NCBI GenBank assembly: GCA_001972305.1
Contig: BDDD01000914.1
Span: 1 to 64,000, forward strand
Direction: 5' to 3'
DNA length: 64,000 nt
Source: Cephalotus follicularis
Lineage: Eukaryota > Streptophyta > Magnoliopsida > Oxalidales > Cephalotaceae
Below are positions 23,209 to 33,469 of the stretch, in pieces. The translations under genes were made by a program, and so were the position numbers. The notes beneath the pieces were generated by a model. It was given only the letters and a program-made list of their open reading frames with translations, was not told the DNA's origin and ran no database searches. The stretch's first letter is position 1, and the number at the start of each line of letters is the position of its first letter.

Positions 23209-25135
23209 TGACAATGAACACAAACGTAGGAGAGAGCCAAAATATTTCAAAACCCCCTTTCTTCGATGGCAATAACTATGGCCATTAGAAGGCTAAGATG
23301 ACCATCTTCATTCCATCTCTTGATTATAACTTATGGGACCTCATAGTTGATGGTCCGAATCTCCCTACCGTCACACTCAAAAATGGGAATGTTGTCCCTA
23401 AGCCTAGAAATCTCTATGATGATAATGATAGAAAAAGAGTTCAAATAAATGCTAAAGCTAAACACATTATCATTTGTGCTATAAACTCAAATGACTTCAA
23501 TAGAATTTCGTCTTGCATTTCTGCCAAGGAAATGTGGGATAGACTTGAGGTCACCTATGAAGGGACAAATCAAGTTAAAGAAGCTAAGATTAGTATGCTA
23601 GTCCATGAGTATGAAATATTCACCATGAATGAGAACGAAGACATTAAATCCATGTTCTCTAGATTTACAAATATCATTAATGCATTACAAGCTTTAGATA
23701 AAACTTATTCTAACAGTGAAATGGTGAGAAAAATTCTTAGGTGCTTACCAAGATCTTTGATGCCGAAGGTCACCGCAATTGAAGAAGCAAATAATCTCAA
23801 CATACTTCCACTAGAAGATCTTCTAGGGTCATTGATGACTCATGAGCTTTCAATGCAAAAGAAGGATGATGATGAGGAAAAGGAGAAAAAGAAGAAGAAT
23901 ATAGTTGCTTTGAAATCATCCTTAATCGAAGACTCCGAGGATGACGATGATGATGAAGAACTAGCCCTTATCACATGAAAATTCAAAAAATTCCTTACAA
24001 GCAAGAAGAAGTTTGGTGGAAAGTCAAACAAGAAAAACTACCAAAAAGGAGAGCCAAGCAAGCTAGAAGAGATCATATGTTTTGAGTGCAACAAACCGAG
24101 GCACTACAAAAGCGATTGCCCTCGGCTCAAAAAGAAGGATCTCTCTTGAAGAAGAAGAAAGCTATGATCGCGACATGGGATGATAGTGATGAGTCTAGCT
24201 CGGATGAAGACTCAAATGAAGAAGTGGCACAAATAGCTTTGATGGCCTTAGAGGAAGAAGAAGAGGAAGAAAGCGATGAGGTAACATACGATGAACTTGT
24301 CTTAATAGTAGAAAAATATAGTTCTATGATTGCATCCCTAAAGAAAAAGGTCAAGACATTAGTAAATGAAAACGATGAACTTAAATCAATTAATTTGGCC
24401 AAGGAAGAAAACTCAAATGAAATTGAAGTGGATCTCCTAGAAAATGAAGTAGCATGTCTAGAAAAGGAGAATAGAAACCTTAAAGAAGAAATAGAGGCAT
24501 TAAAGAAAACTTTCTCAAAGTTTTCTAATAGTAGTGAGAAGCTTGAAAATCTTCTTGGCATGCAAAGGTGTGTCTTTGATAAGGCCGGACTAGGATATGA
24601 GGAGATGAATAACGTTAAGTTTTATCAAACATTCTTTGAAAGGAAAGAAAGGATAGAAAAAGAAAAAGTTGTTCAAATTAAAAAGAAAATTGTAAAAATT
24701 TCTTGTGACTATTATGGTAAAAATGGACATACATCTTTTACTTGCTTTCATAAAAAGAATACCATGTTTAAGAAAAATTTGAATAATTCTTGTAATTTTT
24801 GTGGTAAACGTGGACACACATCTTCACAATGCTATCATAAGAAAAATGCCATATATAAGAAAAAGATAAATGTCTCGTGTACTCATTGTGGTAAATACGG
24901 TCATGCATCTTCATCTTGCTTTTATAAAAGAAATAATATGTATAAAAGAAGAATAATTGTATCTTGCAACAATTGTGGTAAGAATAACCATACTTCTAAC
25001 TCATGCTTTTACAAAGAAAATATATTGAATGATTTGAATTTCTCTAGAGTAAAGAAGAGTTGGGTTCCCAAAGGAACCATCTTGACTAACCCCAAAGGAC
25101 CCAAGGTTTGTTGGGTACCTCAAACAAGTATTTGA
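23209..25135 (+). pseudogene. Sirevirus gag (capsid/nucleocapsid), broken
   Basis: The N-terminal UBN2/copia gag domain reads through KPPFFDGNNYG to the TYEGTNQVKEAKISMLVHEYE and RILRCLPRS-like blocks (about 23250-23760). A CCHC knuckle (CFECNKPRHYKSDC) follows near 24080-24121, then an acidic DDSDESSSDEDSNEE segment, a long coiled coil (about 24290-24560) and a CVFDKAGLGYEEM block. Unusually, four further knuckle-like units then lie in tandem at about 24700-25010. The first has lost its second Cys (CDYYGKNGHTSFTC) and the other three are complete. It ends with WVPKGT. Defects are a TAG in place of Trp at 23286-23288, a TGA at 23976-23978 and a frame change near 24100-24150. Confidence 0.92.
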
Positions 25136-25150
25136 AAATTGTGTTTGTAG

Positions 25151-27785
25151 GTGTGCTTGAAGGCACTATCCAAGAAGACTCAATGGTACTTGGATAGTGA
25201 GTGCTCCAAGCATATGACGGGCGACAAGAGTCTCTTCATCAAATTCGAATCAAAGGAAGGAGGAGAAGTAACATTTGGAGACAATGCAAAAGGGAAGATC
25301 AAAGGTTTTGGCTCCATAGGTAAAAATAAAACCTCCATTCATAATGTTTTATTTGTTGATGGACTTAAACACAATCTCTTGAGCATAAGTCAATTATGCG
25401 ACAAGGATTGTAGAGTCACCTTTGAAAAGGACTCTTGTAAAGTGATAGATATAAACAATAATCAAATAAAATTGATAGGATATAGACATGGGAATGTGTA
25501 TGTGGTAAATATAGATGACTTAATTAATATTAAATATCTAGTTTCTATAAATGAAGATAGTTGACTATGGCATAGAAGATTAGGTCATGTAGGTATGTCA
25601 ACCATATCAGAGTTTTTAAAACATGAATTAGTTAAATGACTCCCTAAAATTAGCTTTCAAAAGGATAAAGTTTGTAACGCATGTCAATACGGAAAACAAC
25701 TTAGAGCTTCATTTAAAAGCAAAGACATTGTATCAACAACTAGGCCATTGCAACTTTTGCATATAGACTTATTTGGTCCAATAGATATTAGAAGCCTAGG
25801 TGGTAAATCATATGACATGGTCATAGTAGACGATTATTCTAGATATACATGGACTATTTTCTTAGCCCATAAAAATGAATCTTTTAAAGAATTTTCAAAT
25901 TTTTGTAAAATCGTTCAAAATGAAAAGGACACTTCTATTTCTAAAATTAAAAGTGACCATGGAAAAGAATTTGAAAATCATTTGTTTGAAAATTTTTGCA
26001 ATGAAAATGGTTTTATACATGAGTTCTCCACTCCTAGAACACCTCAACAAAATGGGGTCGTTGAAAGGAAAAATAGAACATTACAAGAAATGTGTAGAAC
26101 ACTTCTAAATGAAAATAATTTACCAAAATATTTTTGGGCGGAAGCAATAAATACTTCGTGTTATATCTTAAATCGCATATCAATAAGGTCAATTCTCAAA
26201 AAGACTCCATATGAATTATGAAGGAGGAGAAAGACTAACATTAGTTATTTTCACACCTTTGGATGCAAGTGCTTCATCCACAATAATGGAAAAGAGCATC
26301 TTGGTAAATTCGATTCTAAAGTCGATGAAGGAATCTTTCTTGGATATTCATCTAATAGTAGGGCTTATAGATTCTTCAATAAAAGAACATTACTTGTTGA
26401 AGAATCAATGTATGTTGTATTTGATGAAACTAACCCCAAACTTCCAAAAGAAGTTATTGATGATAATTATGTAGATTTTATTGAAAATGGAGTTAACAAG
26501 CTAAATCTAGATTAAACCAAAAAGGAGGAATCCACTATAGAAGAAACCCCTCAAGAAAGCTATCAAGAAGCTCTCCACGACAAAACCTTGAAGGTGGTAA
26601 GAGGACACCCTCATGAAATAATAATAGGTAATCCTAGATTAGGAGTATCTACTAGATCTTGTGTTAATCATAATTATATTACATTTTTGTCACAAATAGA
26701 ACCTAAAAATATAAATGAGTCCGAAAAGGACGAAAATTGGATTAATGCTATGCAATAGGAATTAAACCAATTCGAAAGAAATAAAGTATGGAATATAGTT
26801 CCTAGGCCTAGTGACCAAAACATAATCGGTACAAAATGAGTATTTTGTAACAAAGTAGATGGTCAAGGAATTGTGATTAGAAATAAAGTTAGGCTAGTTG
26901 CTAAGGGATATTCCCAAGAAGAGGGAGTTGACTTTGATGAGTCGTATGCACCCGTAGCTAGATTAGAATCTATACGTATGTTACTTGCATATACATCATT
27001 TAAGGATTTCACCATTTTTCAAATGGATGTAAAGAGTGCATTCTTAAATGGTGTAATAAAGGAGGAAGTTTATGTGGAACAACCTCTCGGGTTTGAAAAC
27101 CCTCATTTTCCAAACCATGTCTTTAAACTCTCAAAAGCGTTATATGGCTTGAAACAAGCTCCTAGAGCTTGGTACGAAAAGTTAAGTGGTTATTTACTTG
27201 AAAATGGCTTTAAAAGAGGAACAATCGATATTACCCTTTTCACAAAAACTTTTAATAAAGAAATTTTAATTGTCCAAGTTTATGTTGATGATATAATTTT
27301 CGGGTCTACTAACAAAAATTTGTGCAAAAGTTTCGCTAAGATCATACAGGACGAATTTGAAATGAGCATGATGGGTGAGCTCAACTACTTCCTTGGACTT
27401 CAAGTCAAACAACTAGAGGAAGGAATCTTCATCAACCAATCAAAGTATGTCAAGGACCTACTTAAAAGATTTGGGATAGAGAACGCCAAAAAGTGTAAGA
27501 CTCCCATGAGTACAACTACCAAACTTGATAAAGATGAACAAGGTAAGTCTATTGATCAAAAACTTTATAGAAGCATGATAGGTTCATTGCTTTACTTAAC
27601 GGCTAGTAGGCCGGACATTTTGTTCAGTGTATACTTATGTGCTAGATTTCAAGCATGTCCCAAGGAATCCCACTTGCATGCCGTAAAAAGAATCTTCAAG
27701 TATTTAGCATATACACCCTCTTTAGGACTATGGTATCCTAGGAAATCATTTTTTGACTTACACACTTACTCCGATGACGACTACC
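25151..27785 (+). pseudogene. Sirevirus pol: protease, integrase, reverse transcriptase, partial RNase H
   Basis: Protease: WYLDSECSKHMTGD at about 25180-25220, with the usual DSG changed to DSE. The GAG-pre-integrase segment contains WHRRLGHVGM (about 25570). The integrase keeps its D,D,E triad: Asp in HIDLFGP (about 25765), Asp in KSDHGKEFE (about 25955) and Glu in NGVVERKNR (about 26060). The reverse transcriptase ORF (26873-27847) has no stop and keeps YVDDIIFGS at 27281-27307. RNase H begins at TYSDDDY and is cut off at about 27783 by foreign LTR sequence. Stops lie near 25562, 25638, 26219, 26512, 26757 and 26838, several of them at expected Trp codons. No functional polyprotein can be made. 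Confidence 0.94.
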
Positions 27786-28160
27786 CCGTATTTGCCCTAG
27801 TGTCCAACACAGATGGTAGTGAGAGAATCCATCCCCCGATTCCATGAGCAGGCAACATACGCACAAGTCTATCCGGTTCACTAATGCCCACAAAGTGAAC
27901 CTATGACTTGGAACAAATTTGACATAAGGAATAAGGTAATCAGTCTCACATCCTCCATGCCAGGCATCCAACCTTATGTCAGGGCATCACTAGTATAAGT
28001 AGGTAATTAATAAACTACTTCAATTATGTGATAAAATACAAGTGATATAGCCATAACAAATTTAGCACGCATCATATATAAGGAATAAGATTGTTTCATA
28101 CAAGATAAGATATAATATGACAACCCATCTAATGGCTTGTCGGGTCACTATATCTAACAT
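27783..28160 (-). mobile_element. Fragment of another copia LTR replacing the RNase H end
   Basis: From about 27783 the sequence aligns with the minus-strand copia LTR at about 45640-46031. Shared pieces are ACAAGTCTATCCGGTT, GTGAACCTATGACTTGGAAC, TTCAATTATGTGATAAAA, and a GGCTTG(T/A)CGGGTCAC end followed by TCTAACA. It ends at the expected LTR terminus (TG on the minus strand near 28160). The rest of RNase H does not resume afterwards, so insertion went with deletion. No matching TSD was seen. Confidence 0.75.
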
Positions 28161-28244
28161 CCCTAACCCTAGAACACTGTCTCTGGCGATTTAAAACCTC
28201 ATCACTACCGAAAATCGTTTTCTAACCTCAAACAATCACCAAAG

Positions 28245-29162
28245 ATGCCAAAAGTCAAGAATATTGAAGCTGGAGAAGGGTCTAAAACAAAAAGAAAGTT
28301 AGTTGGGCGCAAGGGCAAGGGTACAAACAACCAGCCAGCCACACCAGAGGTCATTCCTTTGCTCCCCAGGTATCCTGAAGCCTATTTCAATCGCAAGATT
28401 CTAGTAGGTAAAGTGTTGGATTTCGATTTCTGCAACAATGAGGGATTTTCCATTGTTGAGTGGCTAAGTGCACAAGGGTTAGAACCCTTATTTTCAATCA
28501 ATTTGCCTAACTATCCAGAACTAATCAAGGAATTTTATGTTCACATACTAGCCACCTCTAGGGTAGACTTAACCACAAAAGTTAAGAATTCGGAGATAGC
28601 ATTTGATGAGTCAACTTTAGCAAATATTCTAGGGATCCCACGAGAAGAACCAAGGGGTTGGAATCAAAGAAATTGGTTGATAAATGACAATTTTGATAAA
28701 GAAGAATGTGCTAAGTTGCTATTCGGAGAAAATGCCGACTTTATGCAACGAATGTATACTAGAAACCTTAGTCTACATCATAGCTTTCTACATCGAGCTG
28801 TTTGCACACACATTTTGCCAAAGGTTGGTGGATTCGATGAGGTAACACACATGGAGGCGTATACTATGTATCACCTCATCACTGGAAAGAAAATCAGTGT
28901 GCCCTATCTTATTATCAATCACATGCATGCAATCCATGACCGAGAGAACGCCAGACTGGGTTATAGCAACATCATTACCAAAATCCTTCTATTTTTTGAA
29001 ATTGACCTAACTGGAGAAATAAATCACCCACTCCAGAGTGTTGACAAGTTAGGCAAAGGAACCCTGGGAAGAATGGGATTTAAAAAGAATAAGCGGCTTG
29101 GAACCTGGATCCCAAGAGAAGAGGACTTAAATAGAGTCGTTGAAGACGAAGGAGAAGCATAA
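28245..29162 (+). CDS. Additional 3' ORF of the Sirevirus, plant-transposon-protein-like
   Basis: An open frame of 305 codons downstream of pol, without a stop, although gag-pol is full of them. The N-terminus is basic (KTKRKLVGRKGKG). The body contains FDESTLANILGIPREEPRGW (about 28603-28662) and an EAYTMYHLITGKKISVPYLI-like stretch (about 28853-28912). These resemble the putative plant transposon protein domain (Transposase_32) often found attached to plant retroelements. I see no transmembrane helix, so it does not look like a classical envelope-like protein. Function unknown. A stop codon (29160-29162) is followed directly, in the same frame, by the ATG of the next ORF, so the two may once have been one protein. 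Confidence 0.7.
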   Translation: MPKVKNIEAGEGSKTKRKLVGRKGKGTNNQPATPEVIPLLPRYPEAYFNRKILVGKVLDFDFCNNEGFSIVEWLSAQGLEPLFSINLPNYPELIKEFYVHILATSRVDLTTKVKNSEIAFDESTLANILGIPREEPRGWNQRNWLINDNFDKEECAKLLFGENADFMQRMYTRNLSLHHSFLHRAVCTHILPKVGGFDEVTHMEAYTMYHLITGKKISVPYLIINHMHAIHDRENARLGYSNIITKILLFFEIDLTGEINHPLQSVDKLGKGTLGRMGFKKNKRLGTWIPREEDLNRVVEDEGEA

Positions 29163-29495
29163 ATGGGTGATGAAGCACAAAATGAACCAAGAGAACCTCA
29201 AGTTGAGCAAACACCGGATATCAACCTACCAAGAACCAAACTAGAAGAGATATTGGATGCAATTAAAGGCATACAACAAAATGTTCAAGAAATGAAAATG
29301 AATGTTCAATCGGTTAAAAGAAGGCAAAAGAGAATGGCAAAGAAATTTGCAGAAACGGGGATAATTGGCTACGAAGGCCTCATCTCTTCCTTTTTGAGCC
29401 ACGACGACGATGACATTCACCGAGATGCTGGAGGAACCGATGACTTGGAGGGAGATATGGGTGGAGAAAATGAAGACACTCAAATGGACGATTAA
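29163..29495 (+). CDS. Coiled-coil, acidic-tailed C-terminal part of the additional ORF
   Basis: 110 codons in the same frame as the preceding ORF, separated only by its TAA. Residues about 25-62 (KLEEILDAIKGIQQNVQEMK and on) have heptad-like spacing and should form a coiled coil. The tail is strongly acidic (SHDDDDIH, then GENEDTQMDD). Either a premature stop split one ORF of about 415 codons, or this is a separate small protein. Function unknown. Confidence 0.6.
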   Translation: MGDEAQNEPREPQVEQTPDINLPRTKLEEILDAIKGIQQNVQEMKMNVQSVKRRQKRMAKKFAETGIIGYEGLISSFLSHDDDDIHRDAGGTDDLEGDMGGENEDTQMDD

Positions 29496-30080
29496 ACTCA
29501 TGCATATCACTTTTGCATTTTATGATGATGTAGTGTTTTGCTATGGAAAACATTTAATGATTTGTAGTGTGAAAGTGTAATGTGATCAACAAATTCATAA
29601 TATTTCATTATGCATTTTATGTCTATGTATTGTCTTAATTTCGATTTGTAAAACTTGTGATGGTTTGAAGTATGCAATGTGAACTTATGAGTTTGGAATG
29701 TTTCAGTTTGTACTTTATCTAATGTCATGAATGAATTTGAAATTGATGTTATTGTGTTCATTCACTATACTATGTTATTGAAATTGAAGTATGTAATGAT
29801 TATGTTTATGAATGCTTAGTGTGCGAAGAAAATATAGCAAAAATTGCTTTGGTTATAACAACTTAAATCCTTTTTGAAATGATAACAAAAAGGGGAGAAA
29901 GAATAAGAAAAGATGGGGAAATAATGCCAAAGTAAACACCCCTTGTTTAACTAAGGGGGAGATAATGAATTAAGGGGAGCATATATATATGAATATGGTT
30001 GTGCATTATTTGTTATGTTTTAAGTTATACAATCTATGTTTAAATGAAACAAATTTTGTCATCATCAAAAAGGGGGAGAT
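29496..30080 (+). other. Untranslated 3' region and polypurine tracts of the Sirevirus
   Basis: No ORF of note. Purine tracts of the AAGGGGAGA type occur at about 29889-29897, 29954-29962 and 29973-29980, and the functional AAAAAGGGGGAGAT ends at 30080 against the LTR. Such repeated PPT-like tracts also occur in the related copia fragment at 59580-59970. Confidence 0.75.
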
Positions 30081-31237
30081 TGTTGACATTTATGTCTCAA
30101 TCCTAGTTTTGATGATAACATATTTGTGTTTAACCAAGTTTCTTTATGTGCAAGAAAAACTTAGAATGCGCAAATCAACAAGAAAAATTGCAGAAACAGC
30201 TTAAAGCGTCGACGCTCAAGAAGAAAGCGTCAGCGCTTTGTGCAACAGTCGAGACAAGGAACAAAGCGTCTACCGTTGAAGTGTTCGGAGGAAAGGAGTA
30301 AGTGTTCAAACCGTCGACGCCTAAATAGAAGCGCCAACGCTTGAATTCAAAGCGTCTGCGCTTTGAGAGCTTAAGTCAGTGGTTAAAAACAGAGACTTCT
30401 TGGAACCAATCAATTTGACAAAAGCGACGACGCTCAACACAAAGCGTCAGCGTTTTGAGGAAACAGTCGACTCCTACATCCAGAACGCCTGCGCTTTGAC
30501 TGGACAAATTTAAATTAAAATACCCAACGGTTATATAAGCGGCGATGCTTTGATGCAAAAAGTCGACGCTTTACACGGCTCAAAAAATTTCTGACAGAGT
30601 TTTAATGCGCCGTTTTTGAAGCAACAAGTTTCAAGACATATCCAACGGATCTCTAAGGCAAGAAACGACTATATACAAAGGTTTTTGAAGAGAGACAACA
30701 ATAACAACACAAGAGATAACATAAACAAAGATCAATCAAGCAAATACACAACAAGCATTCAAAATCAAGAAGTCTCATTCAAAAGCTCTTGTCTAGTGTC
30801 TTATCCAATTTTTGTTCCCACTTAAATTGAGTGATTTCATCTTGTAAAATCCAACCTTTTGAGAGGTTTAGAACAAACATTATTTTCTATACTTAGATTG
30901 TAATAGGGGAGTGAACCCTAAAAGAGATTGGGGAGTGAACCCAAAGAGAATTGTAAGTGATTGAGGTCAATCACAAAGGTGTACCGAATAGCACCCGGAA
31001 TTTTATTCAGAAACTAGTGGAAACTCAAGGAGATCCTTGGGAAAAGTGGACGTAGGCAAGAGTTACGCCGAACCACTCTAAAACTGTCTTTGCAAATTCT
31101 CTAACCCTTTCTCTTTAAATTTGTTTACTTAGTTATTGTTGATTGCACATATATATTGTTCATCGCTTTTTAACTTAAAATTGCAAAAAGTTAATTAATT
31201 TTTTAGAAACTACAATCCCCCCCTTGTAGTTTATTCA
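30081..31237 (+). repeat. 3' LTR of the Sirevirus
   Basis: 1157 bp, nearly the same as the 5' LTR, with scattered substitutions and a shorter C-run (31217-31223). The word array is at 30200-30580 and TATATAA at 30532-30538. Confidence 0.93.
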
Positions 31238-31661
31238 GGTTAAATGGACTCAAACCTGGGGGGTTAATCGTTAATGGACTCAAACCTGAGGGGGTTAATG
31301 GTTAAACGGACTCAAACCTGAGGGAGTTTTTGTAATATTTGAAAACATAAGGGGTAAAGTGTTAATGAGTCCAAACCTCAGGGGGGTTTTTGTATTTTAC
31401 CCTTATTTCTTTTAACCCAAATCTTTCCCTTTTTCTATTTATAATAAAAGGCCCAATAACAATAAACATTTCAGAGCCCAAAGGCAATATCAATATATAT
31501 TTTAGGCCCAAAGTTTCCATTATCCATTTATCAATTTGGCCCAGCACCATAAAATATTTCAAGGCCCATTTCCGATTCCAGTCCAACAATGATAATATTA
31601 CATTTTTGGACCAAATTTCCACTCCTCAATTATTTATAAAAAATTCGGGTATTACATAATT

Positions 31662-33465
31662 ACTCTATCCTATATAGAATATTACTTATAAATATATACA
31701 TGGAGTGCGGTGCAATGGGGCTATGCAGGGAGTCAATGGAGCTATGTGGGGGTCAATCGGGGATGGTACGGGGCAGGGCTGGCAAAGCAATGGACAGATT
31801 TGTCCACGCTCCATCTCCGCAAACGAGGTAATTTTTTTACCCCAACTCCGTCCCAAACAAATTTTTTTATGGAGAATCTCACCCCATTCAATGCGGGGCG
31901 AAGCTGGAGATGCGAGACGGAGAAAAAAATGTCATCCCTATTTGAAATCGAGCTGAGTTTTTAATAAGCTCAAAAATGATGTTCAATAACAGCTCGTCAA
32001 TATTTTATCGAGTTTGAATTCGAACCAAGTTTTTAACAAGATTTTAAAGAGCTTAAAAATTGTTGTTAGAGCTTGAATGATAAGAAATTCAAGAATTAGA
32101 ACTTTACTTAAATAACTCTTTATGGTTAACCGGTCAAGGTGGAGATCAAGATCGAGCTCTCGACTTATTTGCAATTTTTTTTTTTGAATTTCTCCAATGA
32201 AAAAAATTATAAACAAATAAATAGTAAATCATTATAAGAAGAAATTGATATAATTTCAATAAAATTAAAAGATTTAATATATACAGCCTTAACGATTTGT
32301 TACGAACTATTTATGAATTTTTAACGAATCAAGTTAATTCTCGTTCAAACTCAGCTGGTTAAGATTACGAGCTTTAAAATCATAATCAATAAATATGACA
32401 AAGTTCTTAAAATCAAATCTGGTCGCGAACTATGAAGGAATGAGTTCTTTAGCATTCCTAGTGCATGCTGTTTATAGCCATGGTATTTGTTACAGTTCTC
32501 AATAAATAGTAAAATTTTATATAGAGTAAACATCAAAGCATAGTTGATCAATCTATATACAAGCTTTCTTCCATAGTTGTCGTCAGAATCACTCTTCTTT
32601 CATGAGGTAACTAAACCAAAAGAACTATAGCATGCAATCTATACACAAGCTATTCTCTATAAGACTTCAATATTTTCGTTACAAAATTCCAAGAGGCTCA
32701 ACTATTCTGTTATTGCGTATTATATTGTATCAGGGAAGGTGGTTAAAGCCCTATATTTATATAATTATGCCTAAACTTTTATCTTTAATCAATTTAGTGG
32801 CCATGTTTTAATTTTGGTCAATCAAGTGCCCAAACTTTAAAATGTGAAGCAATGGAGTCAATCAGTTAATATTGTTATTAAAATTGCTGACATTGTTGTT
32901 AGTAGGCCACCTCATCATTAAATTAATAATTGTTTCTTAAAAATGCTCTAATAAAGGTGCTTAAGTGGACTAAATAAGCCGACAAATTTCCTTCATATTT
33001 TTGGGCGGAGGGGAACTCATTGATATTAACCAAACGCGATTTCCTTTACCCAAAACAAACATTTCATATGGTTTCGCAATAAATTCGAAATAGGGATTTT
33101 GGGGTTCATCAAATTGGGGGAAAATAATTGACACTGTAGACTTAGGCGATTTGCATTCCTCCACAGAAGAGAAATCGAGAGTCTCATCACATTGCGTTGT
33201 GAGGTACGAATTTCCCACCTAATGATATATTTATTTAACCATTTTCTGTTTTTTTTTTGTCTATGAATGATACTGAAACAATTGTTTATATTTTCTTACT
33301 TAGATTCGAAGAATATATGAATGTGGTCCCAAAGAATATGGTTATGATTTGAACTTTTTTTTTATTGTTATATGTTACCTCATTTTACCAATATTCTTTT
33401 TTTCGTTTGCCTACTAGTTATATTTTTCTGTTTATTTGTTATATGTCAATATATTTTTGTTTCTT
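31662..33465. other. Intergenic/repetitive DNA, no supported gene
   Basis: 31700-31925 is a GC-richer patch with repeated GGGG and TGGGGG words. 31950-32350 is AT-rich with recurring GAGCTT, GAGCTC and AGCTTGA words. No protein family features on either strand. Confidence 0.4.
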
Positions 33466-33469
33466 TCCA

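Larger units (their letters stand above)
21982..31237 (+). mobile_element. Full-length Sirevirus-type Ty1/copia retrotransposon, inactive
   Basis: The element is 9.26 kb with 5' LTR 21982-23148, PBS from 23150, gag, pol, an extra 3' ORF, PPT (AAAAAGGGGGAGAT, ending 30080) and 3' LTR 30081-31237. The TSD GGTTA lies at 21977-21981 and 31238-31242. The long gag with zinc knuckles, the gene order and the additional ORF after pol place it with the SIRE/Maximus (Sirevirus) lineage. Gag-pol carries about ten stops and a frameshift, so the copy is dead. The LTRs are visibly similar but not identical. Confidence 0.95.
21858..31402 (+). mobile_element. Mutator-like MITE (about 284 bp) carrying the Sirevirus
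   Basis: The ends GGGTAAAATACAAAAAACCC (from 21858) and the reverse complement of the segment ending 31402 match over about 75 bases, so they are terminal inverted repeats. Both are flanked by the identical 9-bp TSD TTATTTCTT (21849-21857 and 31403-31411), which is the Mutator superfamily signature. Without the Sirevirus the element is about 284 bp and non-coding, with three tandem copies of a GGACTCAAACCTGAGGGGGT-type unit at 31246-31330. Confidence 0.85.
18995..31656 (+). mobile_element. Ty3/gypsy-type solo LTR (about 3.1 kb) split by nested insertions
   Basis: The LTR starts TGTAACGCCC at 18995 and ends GGGTATTACA at 31656, the TG...CA ends with near-inverted termini usual for large plant gypsy LTRs. 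The flanks CAATT (18990-18994) and TAATT (31657-31661) form a 5-bp TSD with one C/T change. Removing the nested MITE leaves about 3108 bp. No PBS, PPT or coding region of its own remains, so it is a solo LTR from LTR-LTR recombination. The call of gypsy rests on size, termini and general LTR style, not on protein sequence. Confidence 0.7.

Noticed and set aside
28245..29162. Calling the extra Sirevirus ORF an envelope gene
   Set aside because: No signal peptide or transmembrane helix is visible. The motifs point to a plant transposon-protein family.
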